Below, piece after piece: positions 18,110 to 25,844 of a stretch of 64,000 bases of DNA. Origin of the DNA: CAYFFV01 sp964342695 (GTDB lineage Bacteria; Acidobacteriota; Vicinamibacteria; Vicinamibacterales; UBA8438); assembly GCA_964342695.1 (NCBI GenBank), contig CAYFFV010000006.1, forward strand, positions 1 through 64,000, given 5' to 3'. The position numbers were made by a program, and so were the translations under genes. The notes under the pieces are model-generated. The model had not been told where the DNA came from, did no database searches, and saw nothing but the letters and a program-made list of their open reading frames with translations. Each line of letters opens with the position of its first letter. Position 1 is the stretch's first letter.

Positions 18110-18481
18110 ATGCGACTATTCTTGATGGTTTTTGTAGCTTTAACGCTCGTCGGATTTAGTCCAACTGCGACGTATGCAGATCATCATGAGGTGACTGTAA
18201 CCGGTGAATTAGTCGATCATGCTTGCTATACGAAACGCGACGGTGCTGGTTCAGGTCACGCAGCTTGTGCGAAAGATTGCGCAATGAAAGGGATGCCCGT
18301 CGCTTTGGTAACGGAATCTGGTGATGTGTATATGCTCGGTGGCGCTGTCACAGATGATAACAATGCATCAATTGCTCCCCACATGGCTCATATCGTTGAG
18401 GTAACTGGGGAAGTGGCTGAGGCCGGTGGAGTGAAGACTATATCCACAGCGTCGATTAAACACGTCTCTGTAGCAGACTAA
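18110..18481 (+). CDS. Small secreted Cys/His-rich protein of unknown function
   Basis: A 123-residue protein with a signal peptide (about 1-23, ATYADHHE). The mature part has GELVDHACYTKRDGAGSG, then HAACAKDCAMKGMPVALVTESGDVYML: three Cys and several His that could bind a metal or form a disulfide. The C-terminal half looks like a small beta barrel ending AHIVEVTGEVAEAGGVKTI. I do not recognise a named family. GAGGAG lies six bases before the ATG and a strong terminator follows. Confidence 0.75.
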   Translation: MRLFLMVFVALTLVGFSPTATYADHHEVTVTGELVDHACYTKRDGAGSGHAACAKDCAMKGMPVALVTESGDVYMLGGAVTDDNNASIAPHMAHIVEVTGEVAEAGGVKTISTASIKHVSVAD

Positions 18482-18506
18482 AGTTGCTTTTTCTGATTAT
18501 TAAAAG

Positions 18507-18536
18507 CCCTGCTCTTCTAAAGAGCAGGGTTTTTTT
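18507..18536 (+). terminator. Rho-independent terminator
   Basis: CCCTGCTCT, a five-base loop and AGAGCAGGG form a perfect 9-bp stem, followed by seven T. It ends the small secreted-protein gene and, lying between convergent genes, may also act weakly on the other strand. Confidence 0.92.
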
Positions 18537-18539
18537 GTT

Positions 18540-19967
18540 TCAGGTATTTGTTTTTAGTGCTTTACGAAGTAATTCCCACGCCTTTGATACATGTTCTTCC
18601 GTAGTTCTAATGTGCCCGATAGCTAAGCGCAACGCGTAGTTTCCATTTATTTTTGTGTGGGATAGAAAGACTTGGCCGGAAGCATTGACGGTTGCCAGTA
18701 TTTCGGCGTTAATTTGATCCAGAGCTCGGTCATCGTCGGAAAAGCCTGTTGGATTAGCCCTAAAACAGACAACACTTAGTGGTACCGGAGCAAGTCTTTC
18801 AAAATCATCACAAGCGTCTATCCAAGTCGAAAAAAGTTGTGCTAAACGAATATGTTCTTCCAGTCGCACTCGAAGACCGTCCGCACCAAAATAACGTAGA
18901 ACCGCCCAGAGTTTTAATGCACGAAAACGTCGACCCAGTTGTACTCCTGTATCCATTAAGTTATTAACATGTTCTGATTCAGGTGTATCAAGATAATCAG
19001 GAGTCAATGTGAATGTAGTTCGTATGGTGTCCATACGCCTTGAAAAGAACGCGCTTAAGTCAAATGGTGTAAACAACCATTTGTGTGGATTAACGACAAT
19101 TGAATCTGCCCGATCGCAGCCGTCCATTACGTACTTAGCACTTGGAACTAAAGCGGCCGCTCCGGCATAGGCAGCGTCTACGTGCAGCCACAAGTCTTCA
19201 GATTCACAAACGTCCGCGATGTCGGAAACAGGGTCGATGCTGGTCACCGAAGTTGTTCCTACAGTTGCCACAGTGGCGATTGGATGCCATCCATTTTGCC
19301 GGTCGACATCGACGGCTTTTCGCAAGACCTCCGGGCGCATACGAAAGGCATCATCGACAGGGATGCGACAAAGTGAGTTTTGGCCGAGACCTAGCGTGAT
19401 AACAGCTTTGTCTATCGAAGAATGTGCGTACTCTGATACGTAAACGCGGCAAGGACGGATATCAGACCGCCCGATTAAGCCTTGTGTTCGAACGTTTGGG
19501 ATGCTCGTTTCTCGCGCGGCTGCAAGTGCGTGAAGACTTGCAATGGAAGCTGTGTCATAAATGACTCCCTCAAAATCTTGCGGCAGGTGTAGAAGTTGGC
19601 GCAGCCAATCTAAGGATACTTCTTCAAGTTCCGTGGCTGACGGCGATGTTCGCCACAACATGGCCTGCACATTAAGTGCGGCTGTCAAAAATTCTGCAAG
19701 AATACCTGGAGCGCTCCCAGAAATAGCGAAATACGCAAAGAATCCAGGATGGTTCCAGTGGGTAATTCCCGGTAGTATTACTCTTTCGAACTCGCTAAAT
19801 ATTTCATCAAAAGCCGCGCCAGATTTAGGGGGAGTGCCAGGTAATTGGTTGCGGATTTCTCCCGGTTTAACTTGAGCGAGGACCGGGTAATGATCGGTGT
19901 GACTGAGATAAGACGCAATCCAGTCCACGAGGGTTGTGCCATGACGCTTAAATTCTTCTGGCGTCAT
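18540..19967 (-). CDS. Group II PLP-dependent amino acid decarboxylase (aromatic type)
   Basis: A 475-residue enzyme of the aromatic L-amino acid decarboxylase family. LHVDAAYAGAA holds the PLP-binding Asp and VVNPHKWLFTPFD the Schiff-base Lys. GMTHWNHPGFFAYF-like and NVQAMLWRTSPSATELE segments match DOPA, tyrosine and tryptophan decarboxylases. Specificity cannot be read. The frame is open further up (to 20051), overlapping the phosphatase-like gene; the ATG at 19967, beginning MTPEEFKRHG, is the normal family start and leaves 22 bases after that gene. Confidence 0.88.
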   Translation of the reverse strand: MTPEEFKRHGTTLVDWIASYLSHTDHYPVLAQVKPGEIRNQLPGTPPKSGAAFDEIFSEFERVILPGITHWNHPGFFAYFAISGSAPGILAEFLTAALNVQAMLWRTSPSATELEEVSLDWLRQLLHLPQDFEGVIYDTASIASLHALAAARETSIPNVRTQGLIGRSDIRPCRVYVSEYAHSSIDKAVITLGLGQNSLCRIPVDDAFRMRPEVLRKAVDVDRQNGWHPIATVATVGTTSVTSIDPVSDIADVCESEDLWLHVDAAYAGAAALVPSAKYVMDGCDRADSIVVNPHKWLFTPFDLSAFFSRRMDTIRTTFTLTPDYLDTPESEHVNNLMDTGVQLGRRFRALKLWAVLRYFGADGLRVRLEEHIRLAQLFSTWIDACDDFERLAPVPLSVVCFRANPTGFSDDDRALDQINAEILATVNASGQVFLSHTKINGNYALRLAIGHIRTTEEHVSKAWELLRKALKTNT

Positions 19968-19989
19968 GTCTCCGAGAGAATTTGAATGA

Positions 19990-20523
19990 TTAACCGCCAC
20001 CCTTGACGTACTCAAGTGCGAAATCTTTAAGGCCCTGACTGCTAAGCCCAATCATCTCTGCTTCGGCTGTGGCGTCTTGCACAGACCAATTATCTAATTG
20101 AACACGTTTAATTAACCACATTGCTCCAACTCGATTAGCTGAACCGCAGTGGATATAGACCGGTTGGTTATTAGGGTCAGCTACAGTTCGAAGAAATTCT
20201 TGTGTAATTTCTGCGGTCGGTCGTCGGAACGGGAGATGGTAGTATTTCAACCCGGCAGCTTCTGCTGCCTTTCGACCTGGATCGACTGTAGCTCCACGTT
20301 CTACGGTGGTTCTAAAATTAATCACCGATGTGAAACCTCGTGATTTTAAATCTTGCATTGCTTCTGGTGGTGTCGCTCCAGCGCAGGCAACTGTCGCATC
20401 AATTCGAGTGAAATTTACAACTCCTGCCGGAGCTTCTTCAGATTGCTGAGATTTCGTATAAAGTTCTGTTGTGACACAGAGTACAAAAAATACCAATAAC
20501 AGAAATTTCTTTGGCTTTGGCAT
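19990..20523 (-). CDS. Exported DUF442/Blh-like tyrosine phosphatase family protein
   Basis: A 177-residue protein with an N-terminal hydrophobic segment (KKFLLLVFFVLCVTTEL), so it is probably periplasmic. The core is a small dual-specificity-like fold: GATPPEAMQDLKSRGFTSVINFR, then the active-site loop VYIHCGSANRVG. The loop has C-x4-R, the spacing seen in the DUF442/Blh group, not the C-x5-R of classical PTPs. The substrate is unknown. An upstream GTG (20541) is possible. It is followed by the decarboxylase and is divergent from the OsmC selenoprotein gene. Confidence 0.72.
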   Translation of the reverse strand: MPKPKKFLLLVFFVLCVTTELYTKSQQSEEAPAGVVNFTRIDATVACAGATPPEAMQDLKSRGFTSVINFRTTVERGATVDPGRKAAEAAGLKYYHLPFRRPTAEITQEFLRTVADPNNQPVYIHCGSANRVGAMWLIKRVQLDNWSVQDATAEAEMIGLSSQGLKDFALEYVKGGG

Positions 20524-20569
20524 GGACGATAATTGTAGCACCCGAGGGACAAAACAAGGAGATTAATCT

Positions 20570-21037
20570 ATGGGATCAATTGTTCACACAAGCCGTCTTC
20601 GCATTGAGCGCGTAAAGGGTTCAATTCGGGAAGCTTTTCTTGAGAATTTTGAATCTCCAATTCGATTTGGGGTGCACGGGGGTATAAAACATTTCTACGG
20701 TATTGAACCTGACGAAGAACTTCCTGCGACTCTCGATCATATGGTTGCAGCGGTTGGTGCTTGACTATTGGGAACATTGACACGCGCACTGGAGGTGCGT
20801 GATATTCCCGTTCCACGCGGGAAGATTAGAGCTGAAGTTGAGGGTGATATTGAGGCAGTGTCGAAGGTAATGCAAATTACTCGCATACGGGTCCATTATG
20901 TTTTTGTCATTCCACCAGGGACACGCAAAGACGCGGAACGGGTCCTTGAAGCTCATCCCGCTGGTTGTCCTGCATGGAATACTGTCAGGAAATGCATTGA
21001 TATTAATATCGACGCAGATATAACTGAGCAGTCATAG
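20570..21037 (+). CDS. OsmC-like selenoprotein: in-frame TGA at the catalytic Cys (codon 65)
   Basis: Two ORFs (20570-20764 and 20768-21037) are in the same frame, separated by one TGA at 20762-20764. Read through, they make one 155-residue OsmC/Ohr-family protein. The TGA lies at HMVAAVGA-U-LLGTLTRAL, where the family has its peroxidatic Cys. The second family Cys is present (EAHPAGCPAWNTV, residue 133). The start has AGGAGA seven bases before the ATG and the true stop is TAG. A hairpin follows the TGA at SECIS distance. OsmC-like selenoproteins are known from marine metagenomes. Role: thiol- or selenol-based reduction of hydroperoxides. The alternative is a nonsense mutation. Its end overlaps the convergent dehydrogenase gene by six bases. 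Confidence 0.82.
20781..20801 (+). promoter_or_regulatory. Candidate bacterial SECIS hairpin of the OsmC-like gene
   Basis: CACGCGC and GTGCGTG pair over seven bases (one G-U) around a short loop ACTGGAG; a slightly different register gives the GCAC/GTGC stem with loop TGGAG. The apical loop begins about 24-26 bases after the TGA and has G near its start, as bacterial SECIS elements do. Structure and SelB recognition are inferred. Confidence 0.55.
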
Positions 21038-22039
21038 AAGTTCCATTTCTTGAGAGATCGCTTCAGTAAAGGTGTGTGTGCTTGCGTCGCCACCTAAATC
21101 TCGGGTTCTATGTTTCCCTTTAGTTAGCACGCGGTTCAGGGCAATAAAGATTTGTTCGGCGACTTTTGTTTCACCCAAATGTTCAAGCATTAGCACTGCA
21201 GATAAGAGTAAGGCCGTCGGATTTGCACAGTTCTGCCCTGCGATATCTGGTGCAGTCCCGTGGACAGCTTCAAATATTGCTAGTTCGTCTCCAAGGTTAG
21301 CGGACGGAACAAGGCCTAAACCCCCAACCAGTCCCGCACATAAATCAGACACGATGTCCCCATAAAGGTTTGGTAGAAGCAGGACATCAAATTTGGTCGG
21401 TTCTAGGACGAGATGCATGCAAGCCGCATCCACGATGCGTTCTTCGTATTCAATATTTTTAAAAGAATGAGCGACCGATCGGACAGAATCAAGAAACAAT
21501 CCGTCTCCCATCTTCATAATGTTGGCCTTGTGAACAGCAGAAATTTTCTGCCGCTTTTTTTTTGTTGCGTACGTAAATGCAAACTTTGCGATTCTTGTCG
21601 ACGCGGCTGCTGTAATGACTTTTAGTGACTCGACAACACCTGGCACAACTTGATGTTCTAATCCAGAATATAAATCCTCTGTGTTTTCTCTAACTACAAC
21701 CAAGTCTATATCGCTAAATTTTGTGGTGACACCGGGGAGGTTGTAAACCGGTCGTAGATTTGCAAATAGACCAAGGGAACGTCTCAGTTCGACGTTGGCA
21801 CTTGCGAAGCCTTTTCCTATCGGCGTGGCAATCGGGCCTTTTAGTGCCGTGCGGTTTCGTACGATGGAGTCAAGGGTTTGTTGTCTAACAGGATTACCAG
21901 AATGTTTTGCAACTGCTGCTCCGGCTATTTCTTCTTGCCATTCAATAGATACGTCGGTTCGATCTAGAAGTTGGGTAACCGCAGTCGTGATTTCTGGTCC
22001 AATACCATCACCGGGAATCAACGTTATCTTGTGCGACAT
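21032..22039 (-). CDS. NAD(P)-dependent isocitrate/isopropylmalate dehydrogenase family protein
   Basis: A 335-residue beta-decarboxylating dehydrogenase. [29 protein letters not shown] (substrate arginines), [54 protein letters not shown] and [18 protein letters not shown] are all family hallmarks. The [10 protein letters not shown] segment favours isocitrate (NAD type, about 335 residues) over isopropylmalate. It is divergent from the DUF255 gene, and no leucine genes are adjacent. Conversion of isocitrate to 2-oxoglutarate is the likely role; homoisocitrate is possible. Confidence 0.85.
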   Translation of the reverse strand: MSHKITLIPGDGIGPEITTAVTQLLDRTDVSIEWQEEIAGAAVAKHSGNPVRQQTLDSIVRNRTALKGPIATPIGKGFASANVELRRSLGLFANLRPVYNLPGVTTKFSDIDLVVVRENTEDLYSGLEHQVVPGVVESLKVITAAASTRIAKFAFTYATKKKRQKISAVHKANIMKMGDGLFLDSVRSVAHSFKNIEYEERIVDAACMHLVLEPTKFDVLLLPNLYGDIVSDLCAGLVGGLGLVPSANLGDELAIFEAVHGTAPDIAGQNCANPTALLLSAVLMLEHLGETKVAEQIFIALNRVLTKGKHRTRDLGGDASTHTFTEAISQEMELL

Positions 22040-22070
22040 GAAGTAATCGGAAATTTAATTGATAGGTCAT

Positions 22071-22076
22071 TATAAT
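22071..22076 (+). promoter_or_regulatory. -10 TATAAT eight bases before a GTG start
   Basis: A consensus TATAAT ends eight bases before the GTG of the DUF255 gene at 22085, and no Shine-Dalgarno is present. A weak TCGGAA lies 18 bases upstream as -35. Transcription would start at or next to the GTG, giving a leaderless mRNA. Confidence 0.45.
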
Positions 22077-22084
22077 CCCGAATT

Positions 22085-23584
22085 GTGGATTCTGTTGTTA
22101 CCGGATCGTCATCAGAGGCAGTGCGTTGGTTGCCATGGGGTAATGAGGCTTTTAAAAGGGCTAGGATCGAACGTCTTCCCGTGCTTCTTGCTATCGGGGC
22201 TGCATGGTGCCAAGGATGTGCCAGGATGCTCGGCACAACTTACAGGGACAAGTTTGTTTGTGAGCTCATTCATGAAAACTTTATACCTATTTGGGTTGAT
22301 ACAGATTTACGTCCAGATATTAATGAACGGTACAATCTTGGAGGATGGCCAACGACCGCATTTCTAAGTCCAGCAGGGCAGCTCTTGGGAGGAGAAACGT
22401 TCGTAGACGTTTCTCGGATGGTTACTTTACTCCAAGAAGTCTCTTTGACATTCCAGCGAAAATACAGAGAAATTGAAACGGTGTCGTTAATTTCAAAACC
22501 TAGTTGTGAGGCTGTTCATGAGTTCTCAGCAGCCAAAGAAATTCAGGCACTGATCGGATGGTATGAAAGTTGTTTGATTGAGCACTACGACCAGGTCCAT
22601 GGAGGGTTTGACGCGAGCCCAAAGAGAGTGCACCCAGCTGCTGTGCAGTTCATGTTGACCAGAGTGAGTTCAGGAGATTCTTCGTTACGACAGATGGCTC
22701 TTAAGACGTTAGATGCTATTGGATGGGGAGAACTCTTTGACGATGTCTCGGGAGGAGTATTCCGCTATTGTGCGGGTGAAGCATGGACTGATCCACAATA
22801 TGAAAAGTTGCTAAGTGTAAATGCTAGCGTCTTGGATCTTTTTCTGGAGGGCTGGCTCGTCCTTGGTGAGGATCGCTACCGAGATCGAGCACAAGATGTG
22901 ATTCGTTATGTGTCGGCGACACTTTCGGATCATGTCGAAGGAGGTTTTTTTTCTAGTCAATATGCTAATGAGGACTATTATCGTCTTGAAGCAGATTTTC
23001 GTGAAAAATCTGATGTCCCGTTTGTTGATCAGGCGGTGTACGCTGATGGAACTGCAGAGATGTCAGCAGCCTACGTGCGCGCGGCTGAAATTTTTAATGA
23101 TCCATCCTTGCTGCAGTTTGCCGTGGCCTCTATGGAGCGTGTGGTTGGGACATCGTATGAGCGAGGACGAGGTATTGCGCATGATGTCAATCAGGGACAA
23201 GTGATTAGAGGTCTTTTGAGAGATCAGGTGCTGGTGAGTGGAACCTTGATTCACTTATACGAAGCCACAGATCGTGAAGTGTATTTGGACCTCGCTCAAG
23301 AATTAATTAGATACGTACTACGTGTATTTTTGGATCAAGATAGTGGCGGATTGTTCGATCGAGTGAGTCATCAGAATGATATTGGATTAATGAGAGAAGT
23401 TATGAAGCCACTTGAGATAAACTGTGCGGCGGTTCGTGTGTTGGTGAGTTTGGGTGAAATAACGTCAAATGCAGAGTTTCACGAACGAGCAACTGCACTG
23501 CTTTTTTCTCAGGTACAGATAGCAAAAAAACAGGGCATTGGTGCCGGTTCATTCGCGGTCACGGCACTTACTCTTGATATCTAA
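22085..23584 (+). CDS. DUF255/YyaL-like thioredoxin-domain protein
   Basis: A 499-residue protein of the YyaL/SPATA20 type: an N-terminal thioredoxin-like domain (about 15-130), with LLAIGAAWCQGCARMLGTTY giving Cys42-x-x-Cys45, then a glycoside-hydrolase-like (alpha/alpha)6 barrel. The family is usually 600-700 residues, so this one is short at the C-terminus. Most members have SxCHWCHVM at the CxxC; here it reads WCQGC. The function of the family is unsettled. The start is a GTG with a -10 close upstream. Transketolase follows after ten bases. Confidence 0.8.
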   Translation: MDSVVTGSSSEAVRWLPWGNEAFKRARIERLPVLLAIGAAWCQGCARMLGTTYRDKFVCELIHENFIPIWVDTDLRPDINERYNLGGWPTTAFLSPAGQLLGGETFVDVSRMVTLLQEVSLTFQRKYREIETVSLISKPSCEAVHEFSAAKEIQALIGWYESCLIEHYDQVHGGFDASPKRVHPAAVQFMLTRVSSGDSSLRQMALKTLDAIGWGELFDDVSGGVFRYCAGEAWTDPQYEKLLSVNASVLDLFLEGWLVLGEDRYRDRAQDVIRYVSATLSDHVEGGFFSSQYANEDYYRLEADFREKSDVPFVDQAVYADGTAEMSAAYVRAAEIFNDPSLLQFAVASMERVVGTSYERGRGIAHDVNQGQVIRGLLRDQVLVSGTLIHLYEATDREVYLDLAQELIRYVLRVFLDQDSGGLFDRVSHQNDIGLMREVMKPLEINCAAVRVLVSLGEITSNAEFHERATALLFSQVQIAKKQGIGAGSFAVTALTLDI

Positions 23585-23594
23585 ATAGTTCCTC

Positions 23595-25496
23595 GTGGTA
23601 GACTCCGCACCGGAGGTGGCTGTGTCCGCTAATAGAACAACATTAATTCCGAAGCTACAAACTATTGCCACCAGACTTCGTATCGAATCTGTTCGCGCTA
23701 CATCTGAGGCTGGGAGTGGTCATCCATCTAGTTGTTGTTCGGCGGCTGATGCGGTGGCTGCAGTCTTTTTTGGTCAGATGCGTTTTGATCCTCAAAATCC
23801 ACAGCATCAAGATAACGATCGCTTTGTCTTATCTAAAGGACATGCGGCTCCCCTGCTTTATGCGGCGTGGGCCGAAGCTGGGTTTTTGTCCAAAAGTGAT
23901 TTGCTTTCCCTGCGAAATCTTGATTGCGATCTTGAAGGACATCCAACGCCACGATTACCCTTCGTCGATGTGGCAACCGGCTCTTTGGGGCAAGGTATTT
24001 GTGCGGCGATAGGTATTGCCCTAAATGCCCGTCGTCTTGGTTCTGATTATCGGACTTATGTCTTAATGGGGGATGGCGAATCTGCCGAGGGTTCTGTCTG
24101 GGAAGCAGCGCAGGCGGGCCAGTATTTTAAACTCGACAATCTGTGTGGAATTACTGATGTCAACGGACTAGGTCAGAGCAGAAAGACCCAGTTGGGTCAT
24201 GATATGGAAGCTTATGCTCGTCGCTGGAAGGCTTTTGGTTGGCATGCCATTATTGTTGATGGGCATGATCACGGAGCCCTCCTAGATGCCTTAGATGAAG
24301 CCCAGAACATGACAGGTTGTCCCACCATGATTTTGGCGCACACTTTAAAGGGTAAGGGTGTGCCGTTAATGGAAGGGAAGGATGGTTGGCACGGAAAGGC
24401 TATTAAAAAGGGTGTCGAACTTGAAACTGCACTTGCATCACTTGAGCAACAAATAGTTTCTGGGACTGATATGCCTGGTATACCTCCGCCGCCTAGTCGC
24501 GTCGCGTCTGATGTTCTTCAGGGTACGGAAATTCCTGATCCAGCTTATGAGCTTGGCGATCAAGTTGCTACGCGCACCGCGTATGGGGCAGCTCTTGCGG
24601 CGCTTGGTTCCGTGAATTCAAGGGTCGTGGCTTTGGATGCCGATGTTGGCAATTCAACATTTAGTGAGGTGTTTGAAAGCACACATCCAGATCGATTTTA
24701 TGAAACATACATTGCGGAACAGGTAATGGTTGGAGCCGCTGTCGGGTTGGCTAGTCGTGGGGCTATTCCATTCCCATCCACATTTGCCTGTTTTCTGACA
24801 CGGGCCTCTGATTTTATTCGCATGGCTGGGATCGGTGGAATAAAGGCGAATATCAAGTTCGCGGGTTCTCATGCTGGCGTTTCAATCGGAGAGGACGGTC
24901 CGTCCCAGATGGCACTTGAAGATCTTGCCATGATGCGTAGTGTTCCGACTTGTGTGGTTCTGTATCCTTGTGATGGGGTTAGCGCAGAGCGATTAGTCGT
25001 GGCCGCGGCAGCATATGAGGGCATGGTGTACATTCGCACTAGTCGACCGAAAACAGAAGTCATTTACGACAATGCAGCACACTTTGTAATCGGTGGCTCT
25101 AAGGTCTTACGTGAAAGCGATGAGGATGTCGCCACCGTCGTTGCGGCCGGTGTGACCGTCTATGAATCGTTAAGGGCCTACGAAGAGTTACAAAAAGAAG
25201 GTGTGTCTATTCGTGTAATTGATGCGTACTCTGTGCAACCGATCGATGACAAGACCATTGTGAATGCTGGACTTCAGACTAAGAACAAAGTCATCACGGT
25301 GGAAGATCATTATCCAGCAGGGGGATTAGGTGATGCTGTTAGTGAGGCAGTAGCGCCTCACGGTGTCACGGTAACCCGGCTTGCAGTCAGAGAAGTGCCA
25401 CGTAGTGGAAAACCAGAGGAGTTACTTGCTCGCTTTGGGATCTCAACAGAGCATATTATTTCTGCGGTTAGGAATCAGATTCAGTCTGAGTCATAA
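23595..25496 (+). CDS. tkt: Transketolase
   Basis: A 633-residue thiamine-diphosphate enzyme of the pentose phosphate pathway. SEAGSGHPSSCCSAAD, LSKGHAAPLLYA and GSLGQGICAAIGIAL are typical, and the TPP motif begins VLMGDGESAEGSVWEA and ends ITDVNGLGQS. The pyrimidine-binding domain has TYIAEQVMVGAAVGLA and the substrate region AGSHAGVSIGEDGPSQMALED. This is the one-chain form in which the sequence resembles eukaryotic and Thermotoga-type transketolases. The start is a GTG; an internal GTG is possible. Confidence 0.93.
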   Translation: MVDSAPEVAVSANRTTLIPKLQTIATRLRIESVRATSEAGSGHPSSCCSAADAVAAVFFGQMRFDPQNPQHQDNDRFVLSKGHAAPLLYAAWAEAGFLSKSDLLSLRNLDCDLEGHPTPRLPFVDVATGSLGQGICAAIGIALNARRLGSDYRTYVLMGDGESAEGSVWEAAQAGQYFKLDNLCGITDVNGLGQSRKTQLGHDMEAYARRWKAFGWHAIIVDGHDHGALLDALDEAQNMTGCPTMILAHTLKGKGVPLMEGKDGWHGKAIKKGVELETALASLEQQIVSGTDMPGIPPPPSRVASDVLQGTEIPDPAYELGDQVATRTAYGAALAALGSVNSRVVALDADVGNSTFSEVFESTHPDRFYETYIAEQVMVGAAVGLASRGAIPFPSTFACFLTRASDFIRMAGIGGIKANIKFAGSHAGVSIGEDGPSQMALEDLAMMRSVPTCVVLYPCDGVSAERLVVAAAAYEGMVYIRTSRPKTEVIYDNAAHFVIGGSKVLRESDEDVATVVAAGVTVYESLRAYEELQKEGVSIRVIDAYSVQPIDDKTIVNAGLQTKNKVITVEDHYPAGGLGDAVSEAVAPHGVTVTRLAVREVPRSGKPEELLARFGISTEHIISAVRNQIQSES

Positions 25497-25532
25497 GCTT
25501 CTGATCGATCTGAAAAGCCGTTACAATTTCAG

Positions 25533-25763
25533 CTAGTTTTCAGAAATGTTCTCTAAGACCATCAGAATTTCCTGTTCTTCAGGAAATCGATTTTCTGTGT
25601 GTTTGGAAAAAATAAGCACGTCATTTGCGACAACATCAAAAACGCCATTACTACCCTCAATGAGTTCAAGGGTGCATTCGACTTTTGTTTTAATCACAGC
25701 CGCCAAACTGGAAGCTTTGGGTAAATATTTTCATCGGCCACAGTAAGTGATGGAGACTTTCAT
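25533..25763 (-). CDS. SelW/Rdx-family selenoprotein with CxxU motif (TGA at codon 11)
   Basis: A 76-residue protein readable only if TGA at 25733-25731 is selenocysteine: MKVSITYCGR-U-KYLPKASSLAAVIK, then CTLELIEGSNGVFDVVAND and LIFSKHTENRFPEEQEIL. This is the compact thioredoxin-like Rdx fold (SelW, SelT, SelH), with the Cys-x-x-Sec motif after the first strand. AAGGA lies eight bases before the ATG and the stop is TAG. The only ordinary ORF here is on the opposite strand and is a shadow. It follows a flavin disulfide reductase gene by 81 bases on the same strand, so that enzyme is a plausible partner. A hairpin downstream of TGA could be the SECIS. Confidence 0.85.
25703..25720 (-). promoter_or_regulatory. 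Candidate bacterial SECIS hairpin of the SelW-like gene
   Basis: After the TGA, ten bases lead to CCAAA, an eight-base loop GCTTCCAG and TTTGG: a 5-bp stem with G as the first loop base, 16 bases after the TGA. That is within the range of bacterial SECIS elements, though the stem is short. Confidence 0.5.
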
Positions 25764-25844
25764 TGTAATTTCCTTGATTTAAATGGGCGGGTTTATCTTA
25801 TATGAGTAGAGTTATCTTAATAGTAGACTAACGTTCTTCATTCG

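Noticed and set aside
25546..25746. 66-residue plus-strand ORF
   Set aside because: It is the antisense shadow of the SelW-like gene, whose family motifs are clear on the minus strand.
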